Source: Pandoraea norimbergensis (GTDB lineage: Bacteria; Pseudomonadota; Gammaproteobacteria; Burkholderiales; Burkholderiaceae). From it: DNA of 64,000 nt. Made by a program: the position numbers and the translations under genes. The stretch's first letter is position 1. Each line of letters opens with the position of its first letter. The stretch lies in contig NZ_CP013480.3 in the NCBI RefSeq assembly GCF_001465545.3, forward strand, positions 930,001 through 994,000. Reading direction: 5' to 3'. Shown here piece after piece: positions 1-8,475 of this stretch. The notes beneath the pieces are model-generated. The model saw only the letters and a list, made by a program, of their open reading frames with translations, was not told the origin of the DNA and did no database searches.

Positions 1-1514
1 TCGGGCATGATCGAGGCGTCCACCACGCGCAGCCCGGCGAGACCGTGCACGCGCAGCCGGTCGTCCACCACGGCCATGGGGTCGTGCCCCATCTTGCAGG
101 TGCCTGCGGGGTGATAGATCGACTGGCTGTAGCGGCGCGCGGCTTGCAGCAATTCGTCATCGCTCTGGTACTGCGCGCCCGGCACGAATTCGCTGATGAT
201 GTGCGGTGCCAGCGACGGCGCCGCGGCAATGCGGCGCGCCACCTTGATGCCGTCGATGACAACCTGATGGTCGCGCGCGTCCGACAAGTAGTTGGCGTGA
301 ATCGCCGGGTATTGCAGCGGATCGTTCGAGGCGATCTCCACGCTGCCCCGGCTGTGCGGACGCAACTGACAGACCGACGACGTGAATGCCGAGAACCGAT
401 GCGCGCCTTGGCCGGGCTTGTCCGCCGAGAGCGGCTGCATGTGGAACTGGATATCGGGGCGCTCGACCTCGGGGCGTGAGCGCGTGAAGATCGTCACCTG
501 ACTGGCCGCCAGCGTCAGCGGACCGGTGCGAGCGAACGCGTATTGCAGGCCGATGAGAGCCTTGCGCAACGGGTTGTTCACTTCGTCGTTCAGCGTGCGC
601 TCGCGCGTCTTGAAGACGAGGCGCACTTGCAAGTGATCTTGCAAATTCTGGCCGACCCCCGGCAACGCGTGCCGTAGTGCGACGCCCGCTTTCGCCAGTA
701 CCGTGGTCGGGCCCACGCCCGAGTTCTGCAACAACTGCGGCGAGCCGATGGCCCCGGCGGCGAGAATCACCTCAACACGTGCCCGGGCTTTCTTGCGCTG
801 CCCATCCTGCAAATACTCGACACCGACCGCACGCTTGCCGTCGAAGAGCACACGACACGTCTGTGCGCGCGTCTCGACAATCAGATTGCGCCGCTCGCGT
901 GCGGGCTTCAGAAACCCTTTTGCCGTACTCCAGCGAAAGCCGCGAAATGCCGTCTGCTGGAAGTAACCCACGCCTTCCTGTGTGGCGCCGTTGTAATCCG
1001 CGTTGAACGGAATGCCAATGTCTTGCGCAGCGGCGATGAAGTGATCGGCGATGGGGCGGCGCAGTCGCAGGTCAGACACCTTGAGCGGGCCGCCCGCACC
1101 GTGATACTCGCTCGCGCCATGCTCCTGATCTTCCGACTTCTTGAAGTAGGGCAGCACGTCGGCATAGCGCCATCCGCGATTACCGAGCGAGGCCCAGCGG
1201 TCGTAATCCTGTCGCTGGCCGCGCACATAAAGCAGCCCGTTGAGCGAACTGGAGCCGCCGAGTACTTTGCCGCGCGGCCAGTCGATCTGACGATTCGCAA
1301 CGTTCTCGTCGGCCTCGGTGCGATAGCACCAGTCGAGCGCCGGGTTGTGCATCGTCTTGAAGTAGCCGACGGGAATGTGAATCCACGGATTGCTATCCGG
1401 TCCGCCCGCTTCGAGCAGCAACACCTTGTTCGCGGGGTCGGCGCTCAGCCGGTTTGCGAGCACGCAGCCTGCCGAGCCCGCGCCGACGATCAGATAGTCC
1501 ACCTCATGTTCCAT
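1..1514 (-). CDS. GMC-family FAD oxidoreductase (choline dehydrogenase-like), 3' end cut by window edge
   Basis: An open frame runs leftwards from ATG 1514 off the window; about 504 codons are present and only the last few tens of residues are missing. The N-terminus has the FAD dinucleotide motif VGAGSAGCVLANRL, followed by RGKVLGGSSSLNG, the GMC signature GAIGSPQLLQNSGVGP, and near the edge the catalytic-histidine region YHPAGTCKMG and GLRVVDASIMP. GMC enzymes oxidise alcohols with FAD; the substrate cannot be read from sequence. It is divergent from the IclR gene at 1866. A 15-bp palindrome at 1562-1576, 48 bp before the start, matches the one in the iclR2-cobS promoter region. Family assignment is firm; substrate is unknown. 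Confidence 0.93.
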   Translation of the reverse strand, partial: MEHEVDYLIVGAGSAGCVLANRLSADPANKVLLLEAGGPDSNPWIHIPVGYFKTMHNPALDWCYRTEADENVANRQIDWPRGKVLGGSSSLNGLLYVRGQRQDYDRWASLGNRGWRYADVLPYFKKSEDQEHGASEYHGAGGPLKVSDLRLRRPIADHFIAAAQDIGIPFNADYNGATQEGVGYFQQTAFRGFRWSTAKGFLKPARERRNLIVETRAQTCRVLFDGKRAVGVEYLQDGQRKKARARVEVILAAGAIGSPQLLQNSGVGPTTVLAKAGVALRHALPGVGQNLQDHLQVRLVFKTRERTLNDEVNNPLRKALIGLQYAFARTGPLTLAASQVTIFTRSRPEVERPDIQFHMQPLSADKPGQGAHRFSAFTSSVCQLRPHSRGSVEIASNDPLQYPAIHANYLSDARDHQVVIDGIKVARRIAAAPSLAPHIISEFVPGAQYQSDDELLQAARRYSQSIYHPAGTCKMGHDPMAVVDDRLRVHGLAGLRVVDASIMP

Positions 1515-1561
1515 ACCGCCTGTCTCCTGCCTGAGTTCGCATCCGTGCACTGCGCCCGGAT

Positions 1562-1576
1562 GAAACGATTCGTTTC
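1562..1576. promoter_or_regulatory. candidate IclR-type operator upstream of GMC oxidoreductase
   Basis: The palindrome GAAACGATTCGTTTC has 6-bp arms and a 3-bp centre. It matches 12 of 15 positions with GGAACAATTTGTTTC at 3713-3727 in the iclR2-cobS promoter region. The layout resembles IclR/KdgR-type operators. Binding by one of the two local IclR proteins is inferred. Confidence 0.55.
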
Positions 1577-1814
1577 GGATTGTTTCGATTCAATGTCGGC
1601 GAGCGTCTGAGAAATGCCAAGTGAAAAGACGCGGAGAACGGGAAACTGAAACGGAATTCGACGATGACGTCTCAGAACAAAGCAATTGCTGCGGCGCATC
1701 TGCGGGGTTTCACTAGGGGAGGAGGGCGGCGCTGAAGCGAGGGATGTCGCGTCCCCGGTCGTCGTCGAATGTCACTCGGACAGGGGTAATCCCGGGGCTG
1801 ATGATCGTCAAATA

Positions 1815-1832
1815 ATTGGTATATTTTGTTTC
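1815..1832 (+). promoter_or_regulatory. candidate regulatory motif shared with xsc promoter
   Basis: ATTGGTATATTTTGTTTC lies about 34 bp upstream of the iclR1 start. A close match, ATTGGTATGTTTTGTATT, sits at 10411-10428 upstream of xsc in the same plus-strand orientation; 15 of 18 positions agree. Such AT-rich conservation in a GC-rich genome suggests a shared promoter or IclR binding site. Confidence 0.5.
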
Positions 1833-1865
1833 TTTTATTTTGATGGTCGGGTGCGAGGAGGCGCG

Positions 1866-2726
1866 ATGCGCGAGACAGGCACGCTGGACGAACTGGACAT
1901 TCGCGCGAGCGAAGAGGCGCGTAACCTGCGGGCACTGGCCATCATCGAGCGCCTGGCGATCGCCGGGCAGCCCTATACGCTGTCGCAACTGGCGACGCGT
2001 CTGTCGATCCCCAAAGCCACGCTCATGCGGCTGATCGAAGCGCTGGAGTTGTGCGGCTACGTGGCACATGTGCCTGATTCGCGCGGCTCGGAGCGCGGGT
2101 TGTCGCTGGGGCCGCGGGCGGCGCGTCTGGCGCTGGTCACACTGGCGAACAACAACTTCACGCGTGCCGCACGCTCGCTGCTGCGCGGACTGGTCGATCG
2201 CGTTGGCGAGACCGTCAATCTCACGGCACTCGACGGCGACGAGGTGCTCTACATCGAACGAGTGGAGACCAACGAGCCGCTACGCATGCAGATGCATCCG
2301 GGCATGCGGGTGCCGTTGCATTGCACGGCGAGCGGTAAGTTGTTTCTGTCGCAGATGCCGGCGGCCGAGCGGCGTGCCGTGCTCGCGCGCCTGACGCTCA
2401 AGCGGATGACACCGCGCACGATCACGGACGTGAGTCTGCTCGATGCCGAACTCGACCGGCTGGCGGCACGTGGCATCGGTATCGACAACGAAGAATTCGT
2501 GCGCGGCATGGTGGCCGTGGGGGTGCCGGTGCGCGCGCCTGACGACGGCCACGTGCGTGCCGTGCTGGCGGTGCATGGCCCGACGGCGCGTGTGACGCTG
2601 GAGGAGTTGCTGGGGTTGGTGCCGACGCTGCGCGAGACGGCGACGGCGTTGGTGCCGCTACTCGACTGGCAGCGCACGAGCAAGCAGGATGCGCTGGCAA
2701 AGAAGGGCGAAGCGGAGAAGGTTTGA
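1866..2726 (+). CDS. IclR-family transcriptional regulator 1
   Basis: This 286-aa protein has an N-terminal winged helix (LRALAIIERLAIAGQPYTLSQLATRLSIPK, given here in part as TLSQLATRLSIPKATLMRLI) and the IclR effector-binding domain (ERVETNEPLRMQ, LHCTASGKLFL, GIGIDNEEFVRGMVAVGVPV). The start ATG is chosen because AGGAGG lies 4-5 bp upstream; a longer upstream frame lacks a site. It is divergent from the GMC gene and convergent with iclR2. The shared motif at 1815 and 10411 makes xsc a candidate target. Effector unknown; sulfonate-related intermediates are a guess from context. Confidence 0.93.
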   Translation: MRETGTLDELDIRASEEARNLRALAIIERLAIAGQPYTLSQLATRLSIPKATLMRLIEALELCGYVAHVPDSRGSERGLSLGPRAARLALVTLANNNFTRAARSLLRGLVDRVGETVNLTALDGDEVLYIERVETNEPLRMQMHPGMRVPLHCTASGKLFLSQMPAAERRAVLARLTLKRMTPRTITDVSLLDAELDRLAARGIGIDNEEFVRGMVAVGVPVRAPDDGHVRAVLAVHGPTARVTLEELLGLVPTLRETATALVPLLDWQRTSKQDALAKKGEAEKV

Positions 2727-2785
2727 GACGCTGAACAGGGCGCAGGGAACGCAAGCCTCGCGCCCCCGACATCCCATCATCGCTA

Positions 2786-3574
2786 TCAGAACGTACTGGC
2801 GAGTTCCTTGGCGGCTTCCTGCAAGCGCGGCACGAATTCCATCGCTTTCGAGAGCGACGTGCGCGACACCGGCGCATGCACGGCCACGGCGGCGATGCAC
2901 TGCCCATCTTCCTTGAGCACTGGTGCTGCGACGCAGGCGATCCCCAGCACGAACTCTTCGTTATCGACGGCAATGCCCTTGTGGGCGATGCGGTCGAGCT
3001 CGCTCTCGAGCAGTTCGGGATCGGTCAGCGTGTTGGGCGTGAAGCGTTGCAGCTTCATCGCACGCAGCAGGGCGGCACGCTGTTCGCGCGGCATCATCGC
3101 GAGCAGCAACTTGCCGCTGGCGCTGCTATGCGCAGGCACGTGTGAGCCGGGCTTGAGATCGAGACGCAGCGGCCACGGCGCTTCCATGCGGTCGAGATAG
3201 AGCACTTCCGTCTCGTGGAGCATCGTGAGGTTGCAGGTCTCGCCAAGGTCGGCGACGAGCCGGCCGAGAATCGCGTGACGCATGCGTCGCGCACCCGCCT
3301 GCATCATCACGCCCAGACTCAGTTGCGCGAGACGCGGGCCGATCACATAGGCGTTTTTCTGGCCGGGCTCGCGAATCACGAGGCCGCCCGCTTCGAGCGA
3401 GCCGAGCATGCGGTGCAACGATGCCTTGGGCATCTGGATGTCGTGCGCCATGTCGGCGAGCGAGACCGGGGCGTCGGCGGCCACCAGATATTCCAGTAAG
3501 GCGAACGCCCGCAGGGTCGGGGTGTCGGCCTTGCTGTCCGCCGAGGAGTCGCTCTTGGTCGCTGCGTCGTTCAT
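2786..3574 (-). CDS. IclR-family transcriptional regulator 2
   Basis: A 262-aa IclR protein: helix-turn-helix around APVSLADMAHDIQMPKASLH and an effector domain with LYLDRMEAPWPLRL, HSSASGKLLLAMM and GIAVDNEEFVLGIACVAAPV. It is clearly paralogous to the regulator at 1866. The frame is open up to 3694, but ATG 3574 is preferred: it sits near a GGAA element and homologues begin shortly before the winged helix. It is divergent from the cobS/cobT-like pair; the palindrome at 3713-3727 lies between them and is a likely autoregulatory site. Effector unknown. Confidence 0.92.
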   Translation of the reverse strand: MNDAATKSDSSADSKADTPTLRAFALLEYLVAADAPVSLADMAHDIQMPKASLHRMLGSLEAGGLVIREPGQKNAYVIGPRLAQLSLGVMMQAGARRMRHAILGRLVADLGETCNLTMLHETEVLYLDRMEAPWPLRLDLKPGSHVPAHSSASGKLLLAMMPREQRAALLRAMKLQRFTPNTLTDPELLESELDRIAHKGIAVDNEEFVLGIACVAAPVLKEDGQCIAAVAVHAPVSRTSLSKAMEFVPRLQEAAKELASTF

Positions 3575-3712
3575 ATGCGCCGTTCCGGAAAATGGATCAG
3601 CGGTATTGTACCCAAACGGGTTGTCGAACGGCATTGGCAGGGTCCGATGCGTTTCAGTTCGCTCGAATGTAGACGACGCTATCTCGAGCGTCAATCGTTA
3701 ATTATATTTTTC

Positions 3713-3727
3713 GGAACAATTTGTTTC
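3713..3727. promoter_or_regulatory. candidate IclR operator between iclR2 and cobS-like gene
   Basis: GGAACAATTTGTTTC is a near-perfect dyad in the divergent promoter region. It matches the GMC-upstream palindrome at 12/15 positions and the xsc-upstream palindrome CGGAACAAATAATTCCG in its GGAACAA half. A second dyad, GACGCT (3675-3680) and AGCGTC (3687-3692), is nearby. Confidence 0.55.
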
Positions 3728-3793
3728 TAAAAATAGTTAACGCTATGATGCCGAAAATGACGGTCAGACGGCGCGGTACAGGAGACGGACGTG

Positions 3794-4804
3794 ATGCAAA
3801 GCCAGAGTGAAACCCAAAGTCAGCGCGTGTTTGCGCAACCCGATCACTTGATCGACGCGCGCAGCGTGTTCGGTATCGATGTCGATCTGAAGGTGCCTGC
3901 GTATCGCGAGCGCGACGACCACGTGCCCGAGATCGATACGGCCTATCGCTTCAACGCGGACGTGACGCTGGCCATTCTGGCGGGCTTCATGAACAACCGG
4001 CGCGTGATGGTGCAGGGCATGCACGGCACGGGCAAGTCGACGCATATCGAGCAGGTGGCCGCGCGTCTGAACTGGCCTTGCGTGCGCGTGAATCTCGACG
4101 GTCACATCAGCCGCCTCGATCTCGTCGGCAAAGACGCCATCGTCGTGCGCGACGGCCATCAGGTCACCGAGTTTCAGGAAGGCATCGTGCCGTGGGCTTT
4201 GCAACGGCCAGTGGCGCTGATCTTCGATGAGTACGACGCCGGCCGCCCCGACGTGATGTTCGTGATCCAGCGCATTCTCGAGCGCGACGGCAAGTTCACG
4301 CTGCTCGATCAGAACCGCGTGATTCATCCGCACCCGGGGTTCCGCATGTTTGCGACGACGAACACCGTAGGCCTCGGCAATCTGAACGGTCTCTATCACG
4401 GCACGCAGGTGCTCAATCATGCGCAGATCGACCGCTGGAACGTGGTCGCCACGCTCAACTATCTGTCGCGCGAAGACGAGGCCGGTATCGTGCTGGCGCG
4501 GGTGCCGGAGCTCGGCACCGACGCCGGGCGCACGCTGATCGACTCGATGGTCAGCGTGGCCGAACTTACCCGCAAGGGCTTTGCCACCGGCGATCTCTCC
4601 ACCCTCATGTCGCCGCGCACGGTCATCAACTGGGCCGAGAACGTGGGCATCTTCCGCGACGAAGGGCTGGCGTTCCGCCTGACCTTTCTCAACAAGTGTG
4701 ACGAGGCGGAACGGCCCATTGTCGCCGAGTACTACCAACGCGCGTTCGGTCGCGAACTGACGCTCGACGACGGCACGCGCTCGCTGCTGGCCGATGCGTC
4801 ATGA
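3794..4804 (+). CDS. cobS: CobS-like MoxR-type AAA+ ATPase
   Basis: A 336-aa AAA+ ATPase of the CobS/MoxR group. Walker A is MHGTGKSTH (about residues 76-84), Walker B is LIFDEYDAG, and the sensor region [13 protein letters not shown] and the arginine-rich end follow. In cobaltochelatase, CobS and CobT form an ATP-driven complex that acts with CobN to insert cobalt; MoxR/VWA pairs also activate other metalloenzymes. The start is either GTG 3791 or ATG 3794; both are correctly spaced from AGGAG at 3780. The gene overlaps its partner at 4801 by 4 bp (ATGA), so the two are translationally coupled. No CobN gene is in the window, so the client is uncertain. Confidence 0.85.
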   Translation: MQSQSETQSQRVFAQPDHLIDARSVFGIDVDLKVPAYRERDDHVPEIDTAYRFNADVTLAILAGFMNNRRVMVQGMHGTGKSTHIEQVAARLNWPCVRVNLDGHISRLDLVGKDAIVVRDGHQVTEFQEGIVPWALQRPVALIFDEYDAGRPDVMFVIQRILERDGKFTLLDQNRVIHPHPGFRMFATTNTVGLGNLNGLYHGTQVLNHAQIDRWNVVATLNYLSREDEAGIVLARVPELGTDAGRTLIDSMVSVAELTRKGFATGDLSTLMSPRTVINWAENVGIFRDEGLAFRLTFLNKCDEAERPIVAEYYQRAFGRELTLDDGTRSLLADAS

Positions 4805-6540
4805 CGATCTCGGATCGCGAAGCCGCCCGGCGCGCCGCACGCGGCGAAGCGCTGTGCGCGGCCACCGTGCGAGCGCTCACCGGCGACGCCGCGTTGCACT
4901 ACAGCGGCGCGCGGCTGTGCCGGAACATGCGGCCGCTGCCGTTGCATGCCCCGCACCTGCAAACGTTGCCGACGCCGCACGATCCGTTCCGTTCGTTGCG
5001 CGGGGCCGCCGACGGCGCGGCATTGCGCTTGCGTCACAGCGATGCCGCGTTGCATCGCAGCCTGCTCCCCGACGCGCCGCTGGAGCGCCTGTTGTTCGAG
5101 CTGCTCGAACAACTGCGCTGCGAAACCTTTGTACCACCGGGCATGCCGGGCATCGCCAGCAACCTGCGCGAGCGCTTCGAAGCGTGGTCGCGCGCGATGC
5201 ACGAAACCGGGGTGGCCGACAGTCATGTGGGGTTGTTGCTCTACACCGTCGCGCAGATGAGTTGGTCGCGGCTGACGGGCTATCCGGTGATCGACGAGAC
5301 GGAAGGTCTCATCGAAGCCACCCGCATGGCGATTGCGCCTGTCATCGGCGGCGCGTTGGCGGGCATGCGGCGCACACGTGCCGATCAGGCCGCGTTTGCC
5401 GTGTACGCGCGCGAACTGGCCGCCGAGATCGCCGCCATGATCCGGTCGGCGAGCGGCGAGCGCGACGATGCCGAACCCAAGGAAGATGAAGATCAGAAGG
5501 GCGTGCGCAATGCGTTCTCGCTGTTTCTCGATTTCGACGAACGCGAAGACGACGGCATTACGCTGGCGCACTCCGGCGACAGCCGCGTATTGAAGGCGTC
5601 GGAGCAGGGCTATCGCGTCTTTACGAACCGCTACGATCGCGAGGTCTATGCGGGCGCGCTGGTGCGCCGTACCCTGCTTGCGGAATTCCGCGAGCGGTTG
5701 GACGAGCGCATCGTCGCACAGGCCATCAACGTGCCGCGCCTCGCGCGTGCGCTCAAAGCCGCGCTGGCCGTCGCGCAACGTGACGGCTGGTCGTTCGGCG
5801 AAGAGCAGGGGCGCATTGATGGGCGACGGCTGGCACAACTCGTCAGCTCACCGGCGGAGCGCCGAATTTTCCGGTTGGAGAAACACACGCTCGTTGCCGA
5901 GTCGATGGTGAGTTTTCTGATCGATTGCTCGGGTTCGATGAAGGCGCAGATCGAATCGGTCGGCATGATCGTGGACGTCCTCTCCCGCGCACTCGATGCC
6001 GCCGGCGTCACCAACGAAATCCTCGGCTTTACCACCGGCGCATGGAATGGCGGGCGCGCGCGCACCGACTGGCTCGCACGCGGCAAGCCGCCGTTTCCGG
6101 GGCGCTTGAACGAAGTGTCGCATCTGATTTTCAAAGATGCGGTGACGAGTTGGCGGCGTGCGCGCACCGACATTGCCTCGCTCTTCAAGGCCGATCTGTT
6201 TCGGGAAGGTGTCGATGGCGAAGCGGTCGAATGGGCCTGTGAGCGTCTGCGCTCGCGCGTGGCGAACCGGCGCTTGTTGATCGTGATTTCCGACGGCAGC
6301 CCGATGGACGCCGCCACCAATCAGGTCAACGACGAACACTATCTCGATCACCATCTGCGTGAAGTCGTGGCGCAACAGCAAGCGCGTGGCGATGTCGAGG
6401 TGCTGGGGCTGGGTGTCGGTCTCGATTTGAGCCCGTACTACCGCAATGCACTGGCGCTCGATCTCACGTCACTGCCCGACATGACGATGTTCTCGAAGTT
6501 GGTGGAGTGGATCGGCAGCGGTGGCCGCCGGGGGCACTGA
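4801..6540 (+). CDS. cobT: CobT-like protein with C-terminal VWA domain
   Basis: A 579-aa CobT-type protein. Residues about 217-233 form the short acidic linker ([14 protein letters not shown]) typical of CobT, and the C-terminal VWA domain carries the MIDAS motif LIDCSGSMK (about 377-385) with later VISDGSPMD. It partners the CobS-like ATPase through an ATGA overlap. Its stop codon abuts the stop of the convergent tauE-like gene with no spacer. Canonical CobT works with CobS and CobN in aerobic cobalamin synthesis; here there is no CobN and no other cobalamin gene nearby, so a role in maturing another metalloprotein is possible. Confidence 0.85.
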   Translation: MTISDREAARRAARGEALCAATVRALTGDAALHYSGARLCRNMRPLPLHAPHLQTLPTPHDPFRSLRGAADGAALRLRHSDAALHRSLLPDAPLERLLFELLEQLRCETFVPPGMPGIASNLRERFEAWSRAMHETGVADSHVGLLLYTVAQMSWSRLTGYPVIDETEGLIEATRMAIAPVIGGALAGMRRTRADQAAFAVYARELAAEIAAMIRSASGERDDAEPKEDEDQKGVRNAFSLFLDFDEREDDGITLAHSGDSRVLKASEQGYRVFTNRYDREVYAGALVRRTLLAEFRERLDERIVAQAINVPRLARALKAALAVAQRDGWSFGEEQGRIDGRRLAQLVSSPAERRIFRLEKHTLVAESMVSFLIDCSGSMKAQIESVGMIVDVLSRALDAAGVTNEILGFTTGAWNGGRARTDWLARGKPPFPGRLNEVSHLIFKDAVTSWRRARTDIASLFKADLFREGVDGEAVEWACERLRSRVANRRLLIVISDGSPMDAATNQVNDEHYLDHHLREVVAQQQARGDVEVLGLGVGLDLSPYYRNALALDLTSLPDMTMFSKLVEWIGSGGRRGH

Positions 6541-7308
6541 TCAGATCATTGCGAGCAGGGCGCTGATCATCAGATGAGCGCCCAGCAGCATCAGCGTCGT
6601 GAAGGCGATTCGCCGCGTCACGACGCCTGAGAGCGGCGGCGGATGCCGGCGGGCCAGCAGCGTGGCCAGTGCAACCACAGGGAGCGCCATCCCCGCCTGC
6701 CACCAGACCGGCGCGGGCAACTGCCCGGCAAACGCACTGTAGACCGTGCGGATCGACGCGGTCACGGCAAACAGCAGAATCAACGCACAGCGGATCTGCA
6801 CCAGCGTGAGCGGTTGCCGATAGAAATAGAAGATCAGCGGCGGCCCGGAAATGCCGAACATCCCACTCAGCAAGCCACCGAAAATCCCACTCAGGAAGAA
6901 ACCCTTGTCGCCCGAGCGCTCTGGCTTGGGGGCTGGACGCAAGGCCGCACCGATGCCGCCGTAAAGCACGACGGCGCCCAGCAGCAGATGCAGCACGTTC
7001 GACGCCATGCCGTTGAGATAGTCGAACAGCAGCACGCCCACGACGACCGACGGGATGATGCCGAGTGTGGCGGCACCCACAGCCCGCCAGTCGATGTGAT
7101 GCCATGTGCCGGGCAGCGCCAGCGCGCTGTTGACGAGCGTGACCAGACTCACGAGGATGGCCACGCTGGCGACCGGGGCGAGCCCAAAGCCGCTCGCGCC
7201 GCCCAGCACGATCATGCCCAGACCGAAGCCGGTCACGGTTTGAAAGTACGTCGCAAAGCCGAGCAACAACAGTAACGGCAACAGCGGAAGAATCGCGGGA
7301 AGTGTCAT
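6541..7308 (-). CDS. tauE: TauE/SafE (TSUP) family sulfite exporter
   Basis: A 255-aa integral membrane protein with about eight hydrophobic segments, beginning MTLPAILPLLPLLLLLGFATY; it carries the TSUP features GLGMIVLGGASGFG and FLSGIFGGLLSGMFGISGPP. ATG 7308 is used because the upstream extension is not hydrophobic and falls inside pta. It lies 4 bp after the pta stop, so it is cotranscribed. TSUP proteins next to xsc and pta export the sulfite released by Xsc; this role is inferred from context. It is tail-to-tail with cobT. Confidence 0.88.
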   Translation of the reverse strand: MTLPAILPLLPLLLLLGFATYFQTVTGFGLGMIVLGGASGFGLAPVASVAILVSLVTLVNSALALPGTWHHIDWRAVGAATLGIIPSVVVGVLLFDYLNGMASNVLHLLLGAVVLYGGIGAALRPAPKPERSGDKGFFLSGIFGGLLSGMFGISGPPLIFYFYRQPLTLVQIRCALILLFAVTASIRTVYSAFAGQLPAPVWWQAGMALPVVALATLLARRHPPPLSGVVTRRIAFTTLMLLGAHLMISALLAMI

Positions 7309-7312
7309 GCCG

Positions 7313-8350
7313 TCATGCGACGACGGGCGCTGCGGTGTTGGCGAGCCGGGCCAGCGCGGCCTGCGCCTGCACGCAGGTGACGCCGATGACGTAATAGATG
7401 TCGTCGGCGCTACAGCCGCGCGAAAGATCGTTGGCGGGGCGGTTGAGCCCTTGCAGCAGCGGGCCGATAGCTTTGGCACCGCCAATCCGTTCTGCGAGCT
7501 TGTAGCCGATGTTGCCAGCGTCGAGACTCGGGAAGATCAGCGTATTCGCGTGGCCTTCCACTTGCGAGTGAGCGACCTTGCGTTGGGCAATCTCGGCGAC
7601 GATGGCCGCGTCGAGTTGAACGTCGCCATCGATCGCGAGTTGCGGACGAGCCGCTTTCACGAGACGTGTCGCTTCCACCACCTTGTCGACCGCCGCATGC
7701 CGGGCGCTGCCGCTGGTGGAGAACGAGAGCATCGCCACGCGCGGTGACTCCATCAGCAACGCTTGTGCGCTGTCGGCTGCGGCCATGGCAATTTGCGCCA
7801 GTTGCGCGGCATCGGGATCGACCACGAGCGCGCAGTCGGAAAAGATCAGACCGCCCTTCATCGTGTGGAACGGCTCGCAGAGCATCATCAGGAAGAAGCT
7901 CGACACGAGTTGAAACGACGGCTGCACGCCAACCAGTTGAATGGCCATGCGAACCACGTCGGCCGTGGTGTTGACGGCGCCGGCCACGGAGCCATCGGCA
8001 TGACCGAGACGCAGCATCATGTTGGCGAAGCCCAACGGCGTGCGCATTTCGGCGGCGGCTTGCTCGCGCGTGATGCCCTTTTTTTCGCGCATGGCGAACC
8101 ACGTCTGCGCGAATTCATCCGCCAGCGGTGAGGTCGCCGGATCGATCACTTCCATCCCGGCGAGATCGACACCGGCCGCGTCTGCTGCACGCAACGTCTT
8201 GTTGATGTCGCCGACGAGCACGATGCGGGCGATGCCTTCGCGCGTGGCGCGTGCGGCGGCTTCCAGCACGCGGGGGTCTTCCGATTCACACAGCACGATG
8301 CGCTGGGGGGCGCTGCGTGCCGTGTCGAGAATGCGGTGCATGGCTTTCAT
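7313..8350 (-). CDS. pta: phosphate acetyltransferase (short form)
   Basis: A 345-aa single-domain Pta/PTB-family protein (RIVLCESEDPRVLEAA, TPLGFANMMLRLGHADGSV, SFSTSGSARH, GLNRPANDLSRGCSADDIYY). It lacks the N-terminal DRTGG/AAA part of long Pta. It converts acetyl phosphate from Xsc and CoA to acetyl-CoA. ATG 8350 is used, with ATG 8341 (MHRIL) as an alternative; neither has a strong ribosome binding site. A good terminator lies between xsc and this gene, so its expression may rely on read-through or its own promoter. It is followed by tauE after 4 bp. Confidence 0.92.
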   Translation of the reverse strand: MKAMHRILDTARSAPQRIVLCESEDPRVLEAAARATREGIARIVLVGDINKTLRAADAAGVDLAGMEVIDPATSPLADEFAQTWFAMREKKGITREQAAAEMRTPLGFANMMLRLGHADGSVAGAVNTTADVVRMAIQLVGVQPSFQLVSSFFLMMLCEPFHTMKGGLIFSDCALVVDPDAAQLAQIAMAAADSAQALLMESPRVAMLSFSTSGSARHAAVDKVVEATRLVKAARPQLAIDGDVQLDAAIVAEIAQRKVAHSQVEGHANTLIFPSLDAGNIGYKLAERIGGAKAIGPLLQGLNRPANDLSRGCSADDIYYVIGVTCVQAQAALARLANTAAPVVA

Positions 8351-8397
8351 GATGTCAAAGCCCAGAAGCTCGCCGTCTTGGCGACGTGGCGAGCGGA

Positions 8398-8438
8398 ATA
8401 AAAAAAGCGCCCCCGGCACCCACAGAGCCGGGAGCGCT
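8398..8438 (-). terminator. rho-independent terminator between xsc and pta
   Basis: Read on the minus strand: AGCGCTCCCGGC, a 9-nt loop, GCCGGGGGCGCT (12-bp stem with one G-U), then six T residues. It sits 37 bp after the xsc stop and about 48 bp before the pta start. Confidence 0.85.
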
Positions 8439-8475
8439 ATCACCCTGCATACAGCGCAAAACTACCGTACGACGA

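Larger units (their letters stand above)
1515..1865. other. 351-bp divergent intergenic region
   Basis: This is the control region between the GMC oxidoreductase gene and iclR1. It contains a 15-bp palindrome (1562-1576), an adjacent half-site-like ATTGTTTC at about 1579-1586, and an AT-rich tract (about 1808-1842) with a motif shared with the xsc promoter. An upstream in-frame extension of iclR1 starting at 1686 is open but unlikely to be coding: the good ribosome binding site is at 1866, and the extension would cover the AT-rich promoter tract. Confidence 0.6.

Noticed and set aside
1686..1865. Longer iclR1 starting at 1686
   Set aside because: The extension covers the AT-rich promoter, whereas ATG 1866 has an AGGAGG site.
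3794..6540. Cobalamin biosynthesis locus
   Set aside because: Only CobS- and CobT-like genes are present; no cobN or other corrin gene is in the window.
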